64,000 nt of DNA from Agelas oroides (GCA_949130485.1 OX422185.1:7045127-7109126); one strand, 5' to 3'. Counted from the first letter of the stretch, positions 34,777 through 46,327 are shown. Numbers and translations are program-made. Notes: generated by a model from the letters alone, not told the origin.

Positions 34777-35650
34777 ACTTCTTCCTGGGAGTTGCATGTG
34801 GGTGGGGCATGACTTGGTATGTCTTCATGAGCTATGTTAGAATTTGAATGTGACCAGTGAATTGATAATTATTACACTTTTGGATAGATACACTCTGCTG
34901 GAATAAATCGCTTAGTTACTTATTCTGCTGTCCATTGCCGTCTTTCTACGCCACAGTAGACTTCAAGTCAGAAATCATGACTTGAACAGTAGCAAAGTAC
35001 TAAAATGTTTAAGTCCTGTCAATCTGCAACCTAATATTTTCCTGGCCATCTACAATCACTGGACTGGACTAGTGGACCGGACTGGTGGACCAGACTGGTG
35101 GACTGACACTAAAAATCAATTTTATGATTTCTAACAAGACTCACTAGCCTGTAGGGCTGCATGATGCATTATGTTAACCCAAAACTTTCATGCACAGAGC
35201 GATTGGATGCCAAGCAAATATTTTTTCAATGACAATAGCTAATGCATAACCTGGGCTTCAAAATTGTCAGATGGAGGGAGGGGGGGGGGGGGGGGAGCAA
35301 AAGTTGCATGTCAAAGATTTGATGGAGCAGCACCCTATGTTGTTTTGCACTTTACCTCCTGGGAACAGAGATTTGATGGGCCTTGGCTTGTACAAAGAAA
35401 GGAACGAACATTGTATTGGGTATTGAATGAATTGCACACTAATATACACTTGAGCATTACATAGCTTCGTTCCCAGGCGCTTGCTTGAAAAATCGGATTT
35501 TTTCGAGTGAACAAGGCTAGAACATTACAGTGTAGCTGTAGTATGCTAATATGGTGTAATGATGACCTCTATCACTGAAGTCAGGTTGTTTAGCACTGTA
35601 ACATATGGGATGAGAAATCCATTACATGCTGGGTACACCTTGAAGGCCTG
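34777..35650. other. Intergenic; G homopolymer at ~35278-35296
   Basis: No gene recognised. A run of about 18 G residues follows GGAGG; it is a strong candidate for local sequencing error or G-quadruplex formation. Confidence 0.5.
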
Positions 35651-37530
35651 ACTAGCTGGTCTGGCACACTATTTTTACTCAACTAAGTCAACTTGGAACT
35701 ATATACGAACACTTCAAACACACACTATGGCATACCTCTAGAGAGCTTGCTTTAACCTCACTCTAAAAAAGAACGTGTTGAAACTACATGCATTCGTGTG
35801 TTAATCGAATGTCCCAGAATTCAACATGGGGTACACTTGTGTTGCCTTGTGCATGTGTTGTTCTAACATGTTTGTCACTGCCGTCATGTTAAAATAGCAT
35901 GTGTGCCAAAACAGAATACATGTTTAGTGGTATGTGTTGTTTTAGCACAGATTATAAACAACACGTGCACCCCATGTTGTTTCAGGATTACTGATAACAC
36001 AATGCAAATAACAGCTAAATCAGGTATAGCATCTACAGCTAGCAGTGTTGACATTGAGGATGGCGGCATTCTAAATGAAAGAGATGCACATTGAAAAGGC
36101 TTACTGGTTCCTCTGAACCTGATGGTTTTGAAATAGTTTTGAAAGGCTTACTGGTTCCTTTTCATGGCTGACTAGCTGGTCTGGCACACTATTTTTACTC
36201 AACTAAGTCAACTTGGAACTATATACGAACACTTCAAACATACACTATGGCATACCTCTAGAGAGCTTGCTTTAACCTCACTCTAAAAAAGAACGTGTTG
36301 AAACTACATGCATTCGTGTGTTAATCGAATGTCCCAGAATTCAACATGGGGTACACTTGTGTTGCCTTGTGCATGTGTTGTTCTAACATGTTTGTCACTG
36401 CCGTCATGTTAAAATAGCATGTGTGCCAAAACAGAATACATGTTTAGTGGTATGTGTTGTTTTAGCACAGATTATAAACAACACGTGCACCCCATGTTGT
36501 TTCAGGATTACTGATAACACAATGCAAATAACAGCTAAATCAGGTATAGCATCTACAGCTAGCAGTGTTGACATTGAGGATGGCGGCATTCTAAATGAAA
36601 GAGATGCACATTGAAAAGGCTTACTGGTTCCTCTGAACCTGATGGTTTTGAAATAGTTTTGAAAGGCTTACTGGTTCCTTTTCATGGCTGACTAGCTGGT
36701 CTGGCACACTATTTTTACTCAACTAAGTCAACTTGGAACTATATACGAACACTTCAAACACACACTATGGCATACCTCTAGAGAGCTTGCTTTAACCTCA
36801 CTCTAAAAAAGAACGTGTTGAAACTACATGCATTCGTGTGTTAATCGAATGTCCCAGAATTCAACATGGGGTACACTTGTGTTGCCTTGTGCATGTGTTG
36901 TCACTGCCGTCATGTTAAAATAGCATGTGTGCCAAAACAGAATACATGTTTAGTGGTATGTGTTGTTTTAGCAAAGATTATAAACAACACGTGCACCCCA
37001 TGTTGTTTCAGGATTACTGATAACACAATGCAAATAACAGCTAAATCAGGTATAGCATCTACAGCTAGCAGTGTTGACATTGAGGATGGCGGCATTCTAA
37101 ATGAAAGAGATGCACATTGAAAAGGCTTACTGGTTCCTCTGAACCTGATGGTTTTGAAATAGTTTTGAAAGGCTTACTGGTTCCTTTTCATGGCTGACTA
37201 GCTGGTCTGGCACACTATTTTTACTCAACTAAGTCAACTTGGAACTATATACAAACACTTCAAACACACACTATGGCATACCTCTAGAGAGCTTGCTTTA
37301 ACCTCACTCTAAAAAAGAACGTGTTGAAACTACATGCATTCGAGTGTTAATTGAATGTCCCAGAATTCAACATGGGGTACACTTGTGTTGCCTTGTGCAT
37401 GTGTTGTTCTAACATGTTTGTCACTGCCGTCATGTTAAAATAGCATGTGTGCCAAAGCAGAATACATGTTTAGCGGTATGTGTTGTTTTTGCACAGATTA
37501 TAAACAACACGTGCACCCCGTGTTATTTTT
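35651..37530 (+). repeat. 520-bp tandem array, 3.6 units, with an exon-like frame
   Basis: Units 35651-36170, 36171-36690, 36691-37196 (506 bp, lacking TTCTAACATGTTTG) and 37197-37530 (partial). Units 1-3 each contain an open stretch preceded by TGTTGTTTCAG and encoding ITDNTMQITAKSGIASTASS followed by VDIEDGGILNERDAH and a stop. Unit divergence is very low. No protein family recognised. The last unit lacks the exon-like part. Confidence 0.85.
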
Positions 37531-38680
37531 TTAGGACATTTGAACTACACGTGAATGCAGGTTGATTCAACATGCATACTAGCGACATGCATGTAATGTG
37601 TGTTGTTTAAATTAATACAGAGATGTTGGTTGATTCAACATACGTAAGTGTTGCATGGTTACAGTACATTACAGAAACGACATACGTACTTATACAATAC
37701 TTAATCAGTCAATCATATGTGTTCAATTACAAATCCATCTGTGAAGAAATATATCATATAATTATAAGTTGCTCAAATTTATGCATGATGGTAGTCTCGT
37801 CCCCAGACCCCCTTGAACACTCCAAGAGGAAAGGGGGGTCTGGTGAATATAGTACAACATTTTTGTACCTCCGAGGAATTTCGGTGGCACAGTCTGATTG
37901 ACTTGGTTTTCACTCGATCCCTACCTTTTAGTAAGGGGTTTAAGAGTTTTAGTGGTTGAAACTATAACTAACTAAAAATTATGTAAAAACCAGGGAACTA
38001 TAACTAAACTAAACCAAAAGTATTTTCTAAATCCAAAAACTAACTATAACTAAACTAAAAGCACAAACCCCATACTAAAATTTGAAGGGTTTTGTGGTGT
38101 ACATGGTTGGCAAAATGGCACAAGATGTAGGGATGGTGTAAAAGTGTTGTGGTGTTGTTCCTATCTTGTTTGGTTGGTTTTTGAGGGTTCCATCCTTACA
38201 TGTGCTTGTTTTCATTGAGAAAACTTTTTTGTGACTTGTTTGCTTTGTTTTTTTTTTGGTGGTTTTGTTTTGTTTTGTTCAAGCATAAGCACAGCCGAAG
38301 TAGAAAGAAATGGTGCAAGGAATGCGGGTGGATGCTGGTAGACAGCCCAGCTTGTAACAAATTGTTAAGCAAAGGTGCTATGTAATATGTGTTGTGGAAG
38401 TCGGTGTCTGTCAGTGTCAATATATAGCACTTTTCACTTGTATGAAGCGGTTTTTTCTATATCCTTTTAGGTACGTGCTTACTCAGTAAGTATAAACTGG
38501 GGTTCAATTGATGTCTTAATGTTTGTTAATTACCACTGTTTGGTTGTTCACCACAGAGCTGGGCTGTAGATGGGCTGCGGATGCACTGAAGGATGTCTAG
38601 GAAGAGGTGCCTAATAGATGCATTGGGTTTAGTTGTTGGCTTTTACGTAGGTGTATAGCCATATCTTGTTTCAACATATC
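37531..38680. other. Intergenic with AT-rich simple sequence
   Basis: 37930-38065 repeats ACTATAACTAAACTA-type words; 38225-38280 has T- and GTTTT-rich runs. No supported gene. Confidence 0.45.
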
Positions 38681-39110
38681 AGAGAGTCGGTAGACTCTCT
38701 ATGTAGGGATGGCGCCGACGCGTAATATATGCAATACTTAAGCAAAAGCCGTATAACTTCACCACAAACACGCTAAAAGCTTATTTAAGCGCCCAGGCCT
38801 CCTCTTTGAGTGCCTTTGTGATCAGCAAGACTCATATAAGTGGCCAAAAGCCACGCGGAAGACAGCTAAACGCAAAAGTGTGCGGTAGTGAAAGTGCCAC
38901 TTTTCTTATCAGTCTTTCTTGTTACGACTTTTGTTCAAACAACGATATCTCGCAAACTGTTTAAGTACTCACCGTCATTTTAGCACGAAACTGATGCTTA
39001 CCACAGCGCGGAGCTCTACGACCACTCAGCGTCTTCATAGCTTCAAATTCACCCTGGTCAACAAAAGCCATTCACAACACTCTGAGGCTGCTGTCCGTTG
39101 CTTAGGACGC
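38681..39110 (-). repeat. Inverted diverged copy of the 6455-6900 promoter/exon segment
   Basis: The reverse complement matches 6455-6900 along its length: GCCATCCCTACATAGAGAGT, the AAGCCACGCGGAAG-type segment, and the ATGAAGACGCTGAGTGGT exon followed by GTGAGTACTT. The exon copy differs in several codons but keeps the ATG and donor. A GCATGCGCAC NRF1-like half site lies just outside (~39129). Confidence 0.8.
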
Positions 39111-39609
39111 CATTTTCTAATTTTGTACGCATGCGCACACGAAGTCTCGTTCCCAGACCAAAGACCACGGTCATTGGTCTGGAAGCGAGAGTACACAAGC
39201 GAGCGGGCATGGCATGCTGGCACGGTCTTTTCCCTCCGCGGCATTGGGCAAGGCTTATGAACACCACGTAGGTAAGGCGCTGCATTTAGCTGCCTACTTG
39301 TAGCTAAACTAAAAATAGTCTACTCACAGCTTTAGTGAACTGTAAAGCTAGGATAGTCAGTTGTCAGTAGGATAGTTTTCTGTACTGCAGCTGGTCAGTT
39401 GTCATGTGATTCACAACTGAATCACGAAATTGGTTTCACAAAGTTTGGTACGGAGAGTGGTTGGCCCTTCATCAGGTTCTAGCTGGCTATATTGCACATA
39501 ATTATTACATGCCTGGAATCACTACTAAACCGTCAACACCGTTCCAAGTTCTGGTGTTGTGGTTACACTTGAAACATTGTAACTGAGATTAACATCAAAA
39601 AAGTACAGA
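39111..39609. other. Short spacer, nothing firm
   Basis: Contains a fold-back around CCAGACCAAAGACC / GGTCATTGGTCTGG (~39157-39182). No gene recognised. Confidence 0.4.
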
Positions 39610-40231
39610 AACAAGACTTAAAAAAACATTAAAAATGTAAAAAGATGTAGGGATGGCATGCCAAAAAGTATGCAAACAAGGTAGGGATGATGCATGAAAG
39701 CAAAGGTCTACATATTGGCAAAGCCCCATCCCTACATCTTTTCACACTGCAGTTAGACAGCATGCTTGAGAGCTGGATCTGCACCCATCCATGCAGTTAT
39801 TAACACTGTGTATGAGTGCTTGATTTTTACACACTGATTACTATGACCAGTCTGCAGCCCACTCGAGCTCACTGTCTAGGTTATACCAGAGGCATATAAC
39901 AAGGGTACCACTGTCACTACAAGTAGTATGTTGGCAATAAAACTACTAACCTTGGTAGCCACCTACAAGGTACACATATCATATTAGTCTTGTTTCCAGG
40001 CCATGTGGGAGGAGCTAGAAAGTGCATGGCCTGAGAATGAGGCTACAGCCATGAACTGCCAGTAAAGACTACCCATGCACTGTCTAACTGCAGTGTGAAA
40101 AAGATGTAGGGATGGGGATTTGCCAATATGTAGACCTTTGCTTTCATGCATCATCCCTACCTTGTTTGCATACTTTTTGGCATGCCATCCCTACATCTTT
40201 TTACATTTTTAATGTTTTTTAAGTCTTGTTA
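39610..40231. mobile_element. Inverted pair of ATGTAGGGATGG MITEs (157-bp arms)
   Basis: Elements at 39641-39741 and 40099-40202 share ends AGATGTAGGGATGG / CCATCCCTACATCT and a core TCCCTACCTTGTTTGCATAC. Flanking sequence (ACAAGACTTA.. and CTGCAGTTAGACAG..) is also mirrored, giving arms 39610-39766 and 40074-40231 around a 307-bp spacer. Two more diverged single copies lie at 50401-50502 and 51286-51398. Confidence 0.85.
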
Positions 40232-40902
40232 AATGAGTATTAACGTTTTGTATGGCACGTGGTAATACAGTATGCTAGTCCCCCACACAGGTATACAGGT
40301 ACACATATAAGTTTGGGGGGCATTACTTAGAAACACAATAGGTTCTTTGCCAAACAGTAATGGTGTTACTGGTGTAATCCATAGGGTGTGCATTAAATAG
40401 GGTCGTTGGTGTATGGACAGGTAATTGGTCTATGGACAGGCTGTCTGACAAATTGTAGAGGTGTAAACATCAGGTCCTAGTTTGCAGGGAAACACCTTGG
40501 CGTAAAGGGGTTGTGGTAGCTACTTATAGGCTCAAAGGGTATATGGTATGTCTGTGTGCATGAAGCTCATTGCCAGAAATTTGAATAGCGCGGTGGTCAC
40601 AGCGTTATTTCCGTAGCGTACGGAGTTATAAGTAAAACGCGGAAGTTTACGTTGTACCATATTTGCAATTATCCGTAATTGTATATGCTAGCGTACATTT
40701 TTGTACCTATTTTGTACCGATTTGGCAAATTCTGTGAACAACATCTGCAAAAACTTTACGGCCAGTCGGGCAGAGGACATCAAAAATAAGTGAATTATAT
40801 CATTAACCAATCAAAAATGAACTGCAAAAGTGTATATTTTGATTTCAGAAAATTTGAAATGCCTATTTTTTCACACTTCAATGTGTGAAAACACGGTAGA
40901 AA
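40232..40902. other. Intergenic, nothing recognised
   Basis: No gene, RNA or clear repeat seen. Confidence 0.4.
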
Positions 40903-41072
40903 TATGGCTTAAATGGGTGTGGCATTTATGACAAATTGGTGGGGCATTTATGGCTCAAATGGATGGGGCGGTTTAATAGTTTTTGGGAGATATGCTCAAA
41001 AAATACTGGTCTTCAGGGGAGTACCCTTTCCGGTCCTCACATGACCACGGGTTTCGGTCCCTTTAAATCACG
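40903..41072. repeat. Dispersed repeat, copy 2
   Basis: Partner of 12030-12190: GGCTTAAATGGGTGTGGCA through GGGTTTCGGTCCCTTTAAA. No coding content. Confidence 0.6.
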
Positions 41073-41380
41073 AATGGCAAATTCTGTGACCTTCAGGAGC
41101 CATCACTGTAGATATCTGTGGCTAGTAGAGAGAAAGCAGAAGGTGAATATATCGTTAACAACACATTTACGGACAAGGTAAGCTCGTTACTTAAGTTAGA
41201 GTTTGAACCGCCATAGGCTCCCGTAGTAAAACATGAAGTACGTGTAACGGAAATGTAACGGACGTTTCCAAAGAGTGCAAAGTCCGTGTCATTGCATTTC
41301 TGGCAATGTCCTTGTTCGCAGAGGAACATCTTGGCTTAAGGGTGGTGTGATGGTCAGGGTCGTTTTAACTCTTGTCATGG

Positions 41381-41915
41381 GACAAAAGTGTGGGTAGCCA
41401 AGATGTTTCTCTCCCACACACCGCCACGGGGAGGCCAGGAGCAGTCGGTGTGCATGTGTGTGTGTGTAGCATGGGTGTGTGCTTTGTGTGTGTGTGCATG
41501 CATGGGAGGATGCCTTTTTTGCCTCAGGGTCCTCCCAGTAACGGGTATGGGAGGACGCCCTGGAAGATGCCCTTTTGGACTCAGGGTACTCCCAATAACG
41601 GGTATGGGAGGATGCCTTTTTTGCCTCAGGGTCCTCCCAGTAACGGGTATGGGAGGACGCCCTGGAAAATGCCTATTTGGGCTCAGGGTCCTCCCAATAA
41701 CTAGCCCGGGAAGCTGCCCTTTTCTTATCAGGGTTCTTCCAATAACTAGCCCGGGCAGCTGCCCTTTTCTTATCAGGGTTCTTACTAGCCTGGGAAGCTG
41801 CCCTTTGCTTGTCCGAGTTCTCCCAATACTTAGTACGGGACGCTTCTCTTCTATTTTCTTTGTTTCGAAGGTAATTCTGTTTGTTCTGGGCCCGTTTCTT
41901 ACGCACACTAGGCAT
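41381..41915 (-). pseudogene. Lys/Arg-rich YW-D-P-E repeat protein fragment, interrupted by TAG
   Basis: From an ATG at 41915 the reverse strand encodes MPSVRKKRAQNKQNYLRNKE and then repeats of the type NPDKKRAAARASYWK / YWEDPE. At about 41673 a TAG falls inside a repeat unit, after which the same frame continues with more units (HTRYWEDPEAKKASS, HTRYWEYPESKRASS) to about 41381. Such basic, short-period repeat N-termini are common in sponge proteins linked to mobile elements (Helitron- or ULP-type). That link is from general knowledge; no catalytic domain is visible here. Probably a decayed first exon. Confidence 0.5.
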
Positions 41916-41941
41916 GCTGGGTACCTTGTAAAGTGCAGCAC

Positions 41942-42316
41942 AAGTGTATCAACTTCTTTCCACTGAAAGCAGAACGATTACTCGCTGATTCCAACGCGTT
42001 CAGATCAGAACTTCACACCTGCGAAACTACACGTGCTTAGTTGCTTCCGGCCGATGACGTAACTGTCTTATTCAGAAAAATGGCGTATAGAGGCAAGCAT
42101 ATAAGCACATGGAGTTCTAGAAATCGCCGACCAGTCCGAGTTCTTTGAGATCGATAGGTGGTGAGTGCAATACCCGGTGATTTTTTCGCGTTTGAATCGT
42201 TGTAATAGCTTCAGCCGTTATCGTGCTTGCCTGGCTGACAGTTACACTGACAGAAGAAAAGAAAGAAAGAAAGAAGAAAGTCAGAAGATAGACGATTTGC
42301 CCGTTTTAGCGACTCG
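41942..42316. other. Short intergenic, GA-rich tract
   Basis: A GAAGAAAAGAAAGAAAGAAA run lies at about 42250. No gene seen. Confidence 0.4.
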
Positions 42317-42608
42317 CCGGTGTTACAGTGATATATGTTCCCCCGGGGAATGTGTGCCCCCGAACACATTTCCCTAGTGATATCTGTTCCCCGAACAATT
42401 ATCACTAGGGCCAGGAGTTTCCCCTTACGAAAACCTCCGTGACACGCAGTGATATATGTTTCCGTCCTCAAAGCGTACGGCTGTACGATCGACAGCGGCT
42501 GAAGGGTAGAAATGGAGGTGTTAAAGCGACTTTTCTTCATCCAGTACGGAAGCTCAGACTGTGGGTTATTTGCAGTAGCATTTGCTACTCATTGTGTGAG
42601 GGCAATGT

Positions 42609-42751
42609 TCACTTGATGCATGCTAAGAAGTGGCGTCGCATGTTGGGTTGGCGATAAATGCAGGTAGTTGGGTCAATGCGGCATTGACCCAACTACCTGC
42701 ATTTATCGCCAACCCAACATGCGACGCCACTTCTTAGCATGCATCAAGTGA
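42609..42751. repeat. Perfect palindrome, 71-bp arms with 1-nt centre
   Basis: 42609-42679 and 42681-42751 are exact reverse complements around a single G at 42680 (..GGGTCAATGC G GCATTGACCC..). The right arm runs straight on into 42749-42779, which is the inverse of 42374-42404, overlapping at GTG/CAC. The right side thus looks like an inverted copy of the left side with the intervening 204 bp missing. Confidence 0.95.
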
Positions 42752-42778
42752 TAATTGTTCGGGGAACAGATATCACTA

Positions 42779-43474
42779 AGAGATACCCTGCCTGCAGCCC
42801 TGAAGAAAAACATCTACAATGCACTAGTGTTGCCACATCTGGACTATTGCTGTGTACTCTGGCAAGAAAGCGGAATTCAGCTTCAAAAAAGAGTGGAGAG
42901 GATACAGAACTATGCAATGAGGCTTATTTGTTCAAAACCACCCAGGACACCTAGTGAAGAACTGAGGAGTGATATGAACTGGATGCCCCTGTCAAAAAGA
43001 CGGGAGTTGTTCAGGTTGGCACTAGTCCACCGGTGTGTGCATGGGCGGGCACCTGCCTACCTGGCAGAGTGTTATGAGACTAACAAACAGTATGGACATT
43101 GTGTTACACGGGGAGCCAATAAATTGCATTTAAAGTCAGTGAACACAGAGTTTGGCAGGAGAGCTACCATGTTTAAAGGTGCACAAAAGTGGAACAAGTT
43201 ACCGGCAGATCTGAGAAATGTGTAGAGCATTAACACATTTAGAAAACTCTTAAAAACTCAATACATTTGTGGCATTAGTACCTGAGTATATTTTTATTTG
43301 TTTTCTTTAATTTTTGCTACTTCCTGCATGTTTGCAGTATTGCTTTTGCTTGTATGGTTTCCTTTCTTGTTTTGTTCTTTGGTGTTGTATGTATATACAG
43401 GACTCCCTGGTGGACCAGCCATTGGCTGAAGGGACATTCCTGTTTGAAATTAAAATTAATCAATCAATCAATCA
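42779..43474 (+). mobile_element. 5'-truncated non-LTR retrotransposon (C-terminal ORF2 tail and 3' UTR)
   Basis: The frame from ~42779 to 43225 matches the post-RT region of CR1/Jockey/RTE-type LINEs: LPAALKKNIYNALVLPHLDY, RIQNYAMRLICSKPPRTPSE, WMPLSKRRELFRLALVHRCV, QKWNKLPADLR. The 3' UTR ends in GGACATTCCTGTTTGAAATT and an (AATC)n tail at ~43455-43473. Truncated at the 5' end at the palindrome; the RT domain is absent. Confidence 0.8.
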
Positions 43475-43485
43475 ACAACGGCGAA

Positions 43486-43746
43486 ATGAAGCCATTCCCG
43501 ACTGCAAGAATCCGTCGGCCCATCACCAAGCTAGCAAAAAGTGAAGAACTGACAGTGTATTGCACATGCAGAATGCCGTTTCGTGAGCAAGAGGCAGGCG
43601 GTGAGAAGATGATCATGTGCTTCAAATGCAGGGAGTGGTTTCACGACACATGTCTGGTGAAAGCAGTCCCAGAACAGTACTGGATTCCAGGCAATAGAAC
43701 CAAGTGGTACTGTACCTACTGCGAACAAAAACTGCATCAGAAATAG
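43486..43746 (+). CDS. PHD-finger protein fragment
   Basis: An 86-codon frame starting directly after the LINE tail. It encodes a PHD-type C4HC3 pattern: VYCTCRMPF, then MIMCFKCREWFHDTC, then KWYCTYC. A PHD finger would bind histone-tail or protein ligands. In cnidarian and sponge genomes such single fingers often close mobile-element proteins (general knowledge). The upstream part of the protein has been displaced or lost by the LINE insertion, so this is probably a 3' exon remnant. The ATG at 43486 may not be the native start. Confidence 0.6.
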   Translation: MKPFPTARIRRPITKLAKSEELTVYCTCRMPFREQEAGGEKMIMCFKCREWFHDTCLVKAVPEQYWIPGNRTKWYCTYCEQKLHQK

Positions 43747-44239
43747 TTAGATCTACGTATAGATTTACATCGATGTATAGATACTCTGTTGTGTGGTTTT
43801 GCTCTGTGTCTTTACATATATAAATTTATTACATACTATCTTATACGCTGGGAATATTCTATATTGTACCTATGAACACAGACATGAGATTTCCCGTACA
43901 TTTATCATGGGGGAACAGTTATCCCTGGGAAGCATATATCACTGATGTTATAAATGTTGCCAGTTATGGCAGTGATATCTGTTTGGGGGAACAGATATCA
44001 CTGTAACACCGGTCTGGTACTTCAGCGATGCCCTCCAGCAAAGTTAACGGTCCCGTTGCTCATGGAAGCACTCGGTAATGCCTGATATGGCTCATAGAGG
44101 CCTTTGACTAATCTAACGTAGACATTTCGAGCGTGTCATTTGTGCACTTTTATTGTGGCCGCCATTTTTTTTCGGGGTCACCCCTACATATGGCGTACTA
44201 CCGTACGCCATGATACTACCGTACGCCATGATAACCAGT

Positions 44240-44665
44240 CTATGCATGCATGCATGCATGTAAAATGTGTAGGGGCACACTATATATAGCTCTTCCATGC
44301 ATGCATGCATGGATGCCCATCATAAGAGTAGTGATGTCAGAGTTTCCAAAAGTATGTAAATATTCTTCTACACAGGCCATTTCTCCACAATGTCTTAATG
44401 TATTCACATCAAATTTGATATAGAGGTTCTTTAGAGGCTGGGGTATATTTCCTTGCACAGCTTTGTTAAAAATATCTGCCTCGATCAAAACTACACACAA
44501 TTTTTTGTCACATCTCGCTACTTTTCTGCAAATTGTTGAAGTATTAAGACATTTTGTGATGCTGCTCACAGTTACTTCAATATCCAACAAAGCACAACCA
44601 GTTCTGTATACTAGAGTAGTTGTCCAATGGGATGGTACAGGTTTTTGATTGGAACCTTGCTCCAA
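44240..44665 (-). CDS. Orphan 141-codon frame, function unknown
   Basis: A long uninterrupted reverse frame with ordinary composition for residues 1-120 (LLDIEVTVSSITKCLNTSTI, KKLCVVLIEADIFNKAVQ). The last ~20 residues are translated from GCATGCAT repeats and may be intron or UTR. No family recognised, and no flanking exon established. It could be one exon of an unknown gene or a chance frame. Confidence 0.3.
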   Translation of the reverse strand: MEQGSNQKPVPSHWTTTLVYRTGCALLDIEVTVSSITKCLNTSTICRKVARCDKKLCVVLIEADIFNKAVQGNIPQPLKNLYIKFDVNTLRHCGEMACVEEYLHTFGNSDITTLMMGIHACMHGRAIYSVPLHILHACMHA

Positions 44666-46327
44666 CTTCCCCGGAAATGCAACTATTTATGGCCACAAAA
44701 TGCCGTTTTTTAACCATTTATCAAGCCTAGTGCAAGGATTATACTAGATATCTAAAAGCCACAACCTTCATTGGACTGAATAGGTACAGACTATCCTTCA
44801 CAGCGAGTTTCGTTCTGATCGGGCTTACAGCGGCTTCCGGAAAGGTAGTGACCGGAATATTGCGCTAAAATGACGTAGAAAAAATTTGGCAAACCGGTTA
44901 CATTTCGAAGACCGTACCGCTTGCTGTATTCACCCAATCTCATTGATATGGGTACCGTTGGAATCGCCATTTTATGCTCTTTTCGAAAATAAAGGTTGTT
45001 GTTGTGATAAACGAATTTTGATTTTCACCCCGACATCGCTAATAAGAGGAATGATGTCATAGTGTAATTTTCGAGTGAAGCACACTCACAGGTATAGAGG
45101 GTAAGTTACGGTCCAAGCTAGGCTACAGTACCATTGCATGCATGCATCAACTGCATGTACCTGTGTTCCCTCAGCTCTTGAGAGCTGTTGTTTTGTGCTT
45201 GCACATGCAGGAATTCCAATGAAAGTAGATATCTATATATGTATCTTTGCAAGAGCGCATAAGAACGGCGGCTAGAGTAAGAGTGTGTAACTACATAAAT
45301 TTGAAACCAGTTGGAATTATTGAACCGTATACTAAAAATGGTAACACGTACTGTGCAGCTGCGTGTAGACATAAGCCGTTGTTGCTAAGCACATGGCAGG
45401 TGTTCTATCAATAATTTTGACCGGACTGTGCGCTTCTATTGGAGTTACATGCTCTTAATCTAGCTGCCTGTCCTTATGCACTCTTGATCTTTGTCTTAAT
45501 GTGCATGCATGGCTAGCCTGCATGTGAAATCCAGGTGCATGCATGTGTATATATATATATATGCATATACATGCATGGGAAAGATGGGGCACCCATGTTA
45601 TTACCATGAAATATGTCATGTATCTAGTGAATGTACCTAATTCACTCTATCCATCCTATTTCTTCTCCTGGCCTACCTTTTTCTACGTAAGGCTATCATT
45701 TTACAAGAACTATATGAGCTTGAGTGATGAAGAAGCTCAGACATGTAATTATAAATTAATTAACCAAGCTATAACTCTGCATGCATGCAGTCAGGAAGTA
45801 TTCAACATGTGGTTAACATATGGGATCTGGGAAAACATGCATGGCTGATTCATCGGCTTTTCCAAATCAACCCCCCAGATGAGAGCATGCATGCATGCAC
45901 ACATGAGGACATTAATTGTTGTAGCTTGCATGCATGGATATGTATAAGCAAAAATTTTGATATAATGTAAATACCAGTATATATATAATTATATATATAT
46001 GTTTTGTGTATAAATTTTTTTTTCTGTAAATCAGAAGTTCGGTTATTATGTATATATATACAACTTCCATGGGTAGCTCTGCCTTTGAAAATAGCTGCGT
46101 TCCTTTCAGCAGTTGTTTGTTTGCTACATGCTCATGACGTTTCCTCACCGAAGTACATTGTAACCTGCACCCGCTGCTTCAGAGCACAGGCGAGTTGTAT
46201 TCGTTTGTCCATGCATCACTATCTGGAAGTGCATGTGCAGATTTTGTTTGCTGTGCATAGTTACTAGTGTCTTCAGTCGATGCCATGCACCCAGCCCCTG
46301 GCTTTTTGTTGCTTGTGATACCAACAA
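44666..46327. other. Intergenic, AT-rich, no gene supported
   Basis: Contains TATATA runs (45549-45565, 45979-46000, 46050) and GCATGCAT tracts. Several 60-100 codon frames lack any protein-like features. Confidence 0.45.

Larger units (their letters stand above)
42317..44012. mobile_element. 1.7-kb TIR element carrying LINE and PHD-finger cargo
   Basis: The ends CCGGTGTTACAGTGATATAT plus GTTCCCCC and the exact inverse at 43985-44012 match at 27 of 28 positions. Subterminal copies of TGATATCTGTTCCCC recur inside (42374-42404, 42749-42779). Contents: a near-perfect palindrome, a truncated LINE and a PHD-finger frame. No transposase seen; it is either non-autonomous or the remains of a larger element. 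No clear target-site duplication. Confidence 0.75.

Noticed and set aside
35651-37530. CRISPR array
   Set aside because: Units are 520 bp, nearly identical throughout, without spacers, in a eukaryotic setting.
41388-41966. 192-codon plus-strand Cys/Gly-rich frame and 188-codon minus frame
   Set aside because: Shadows of the YWEDPE repeat frame, which has consistent charge pattern and repeat phase.
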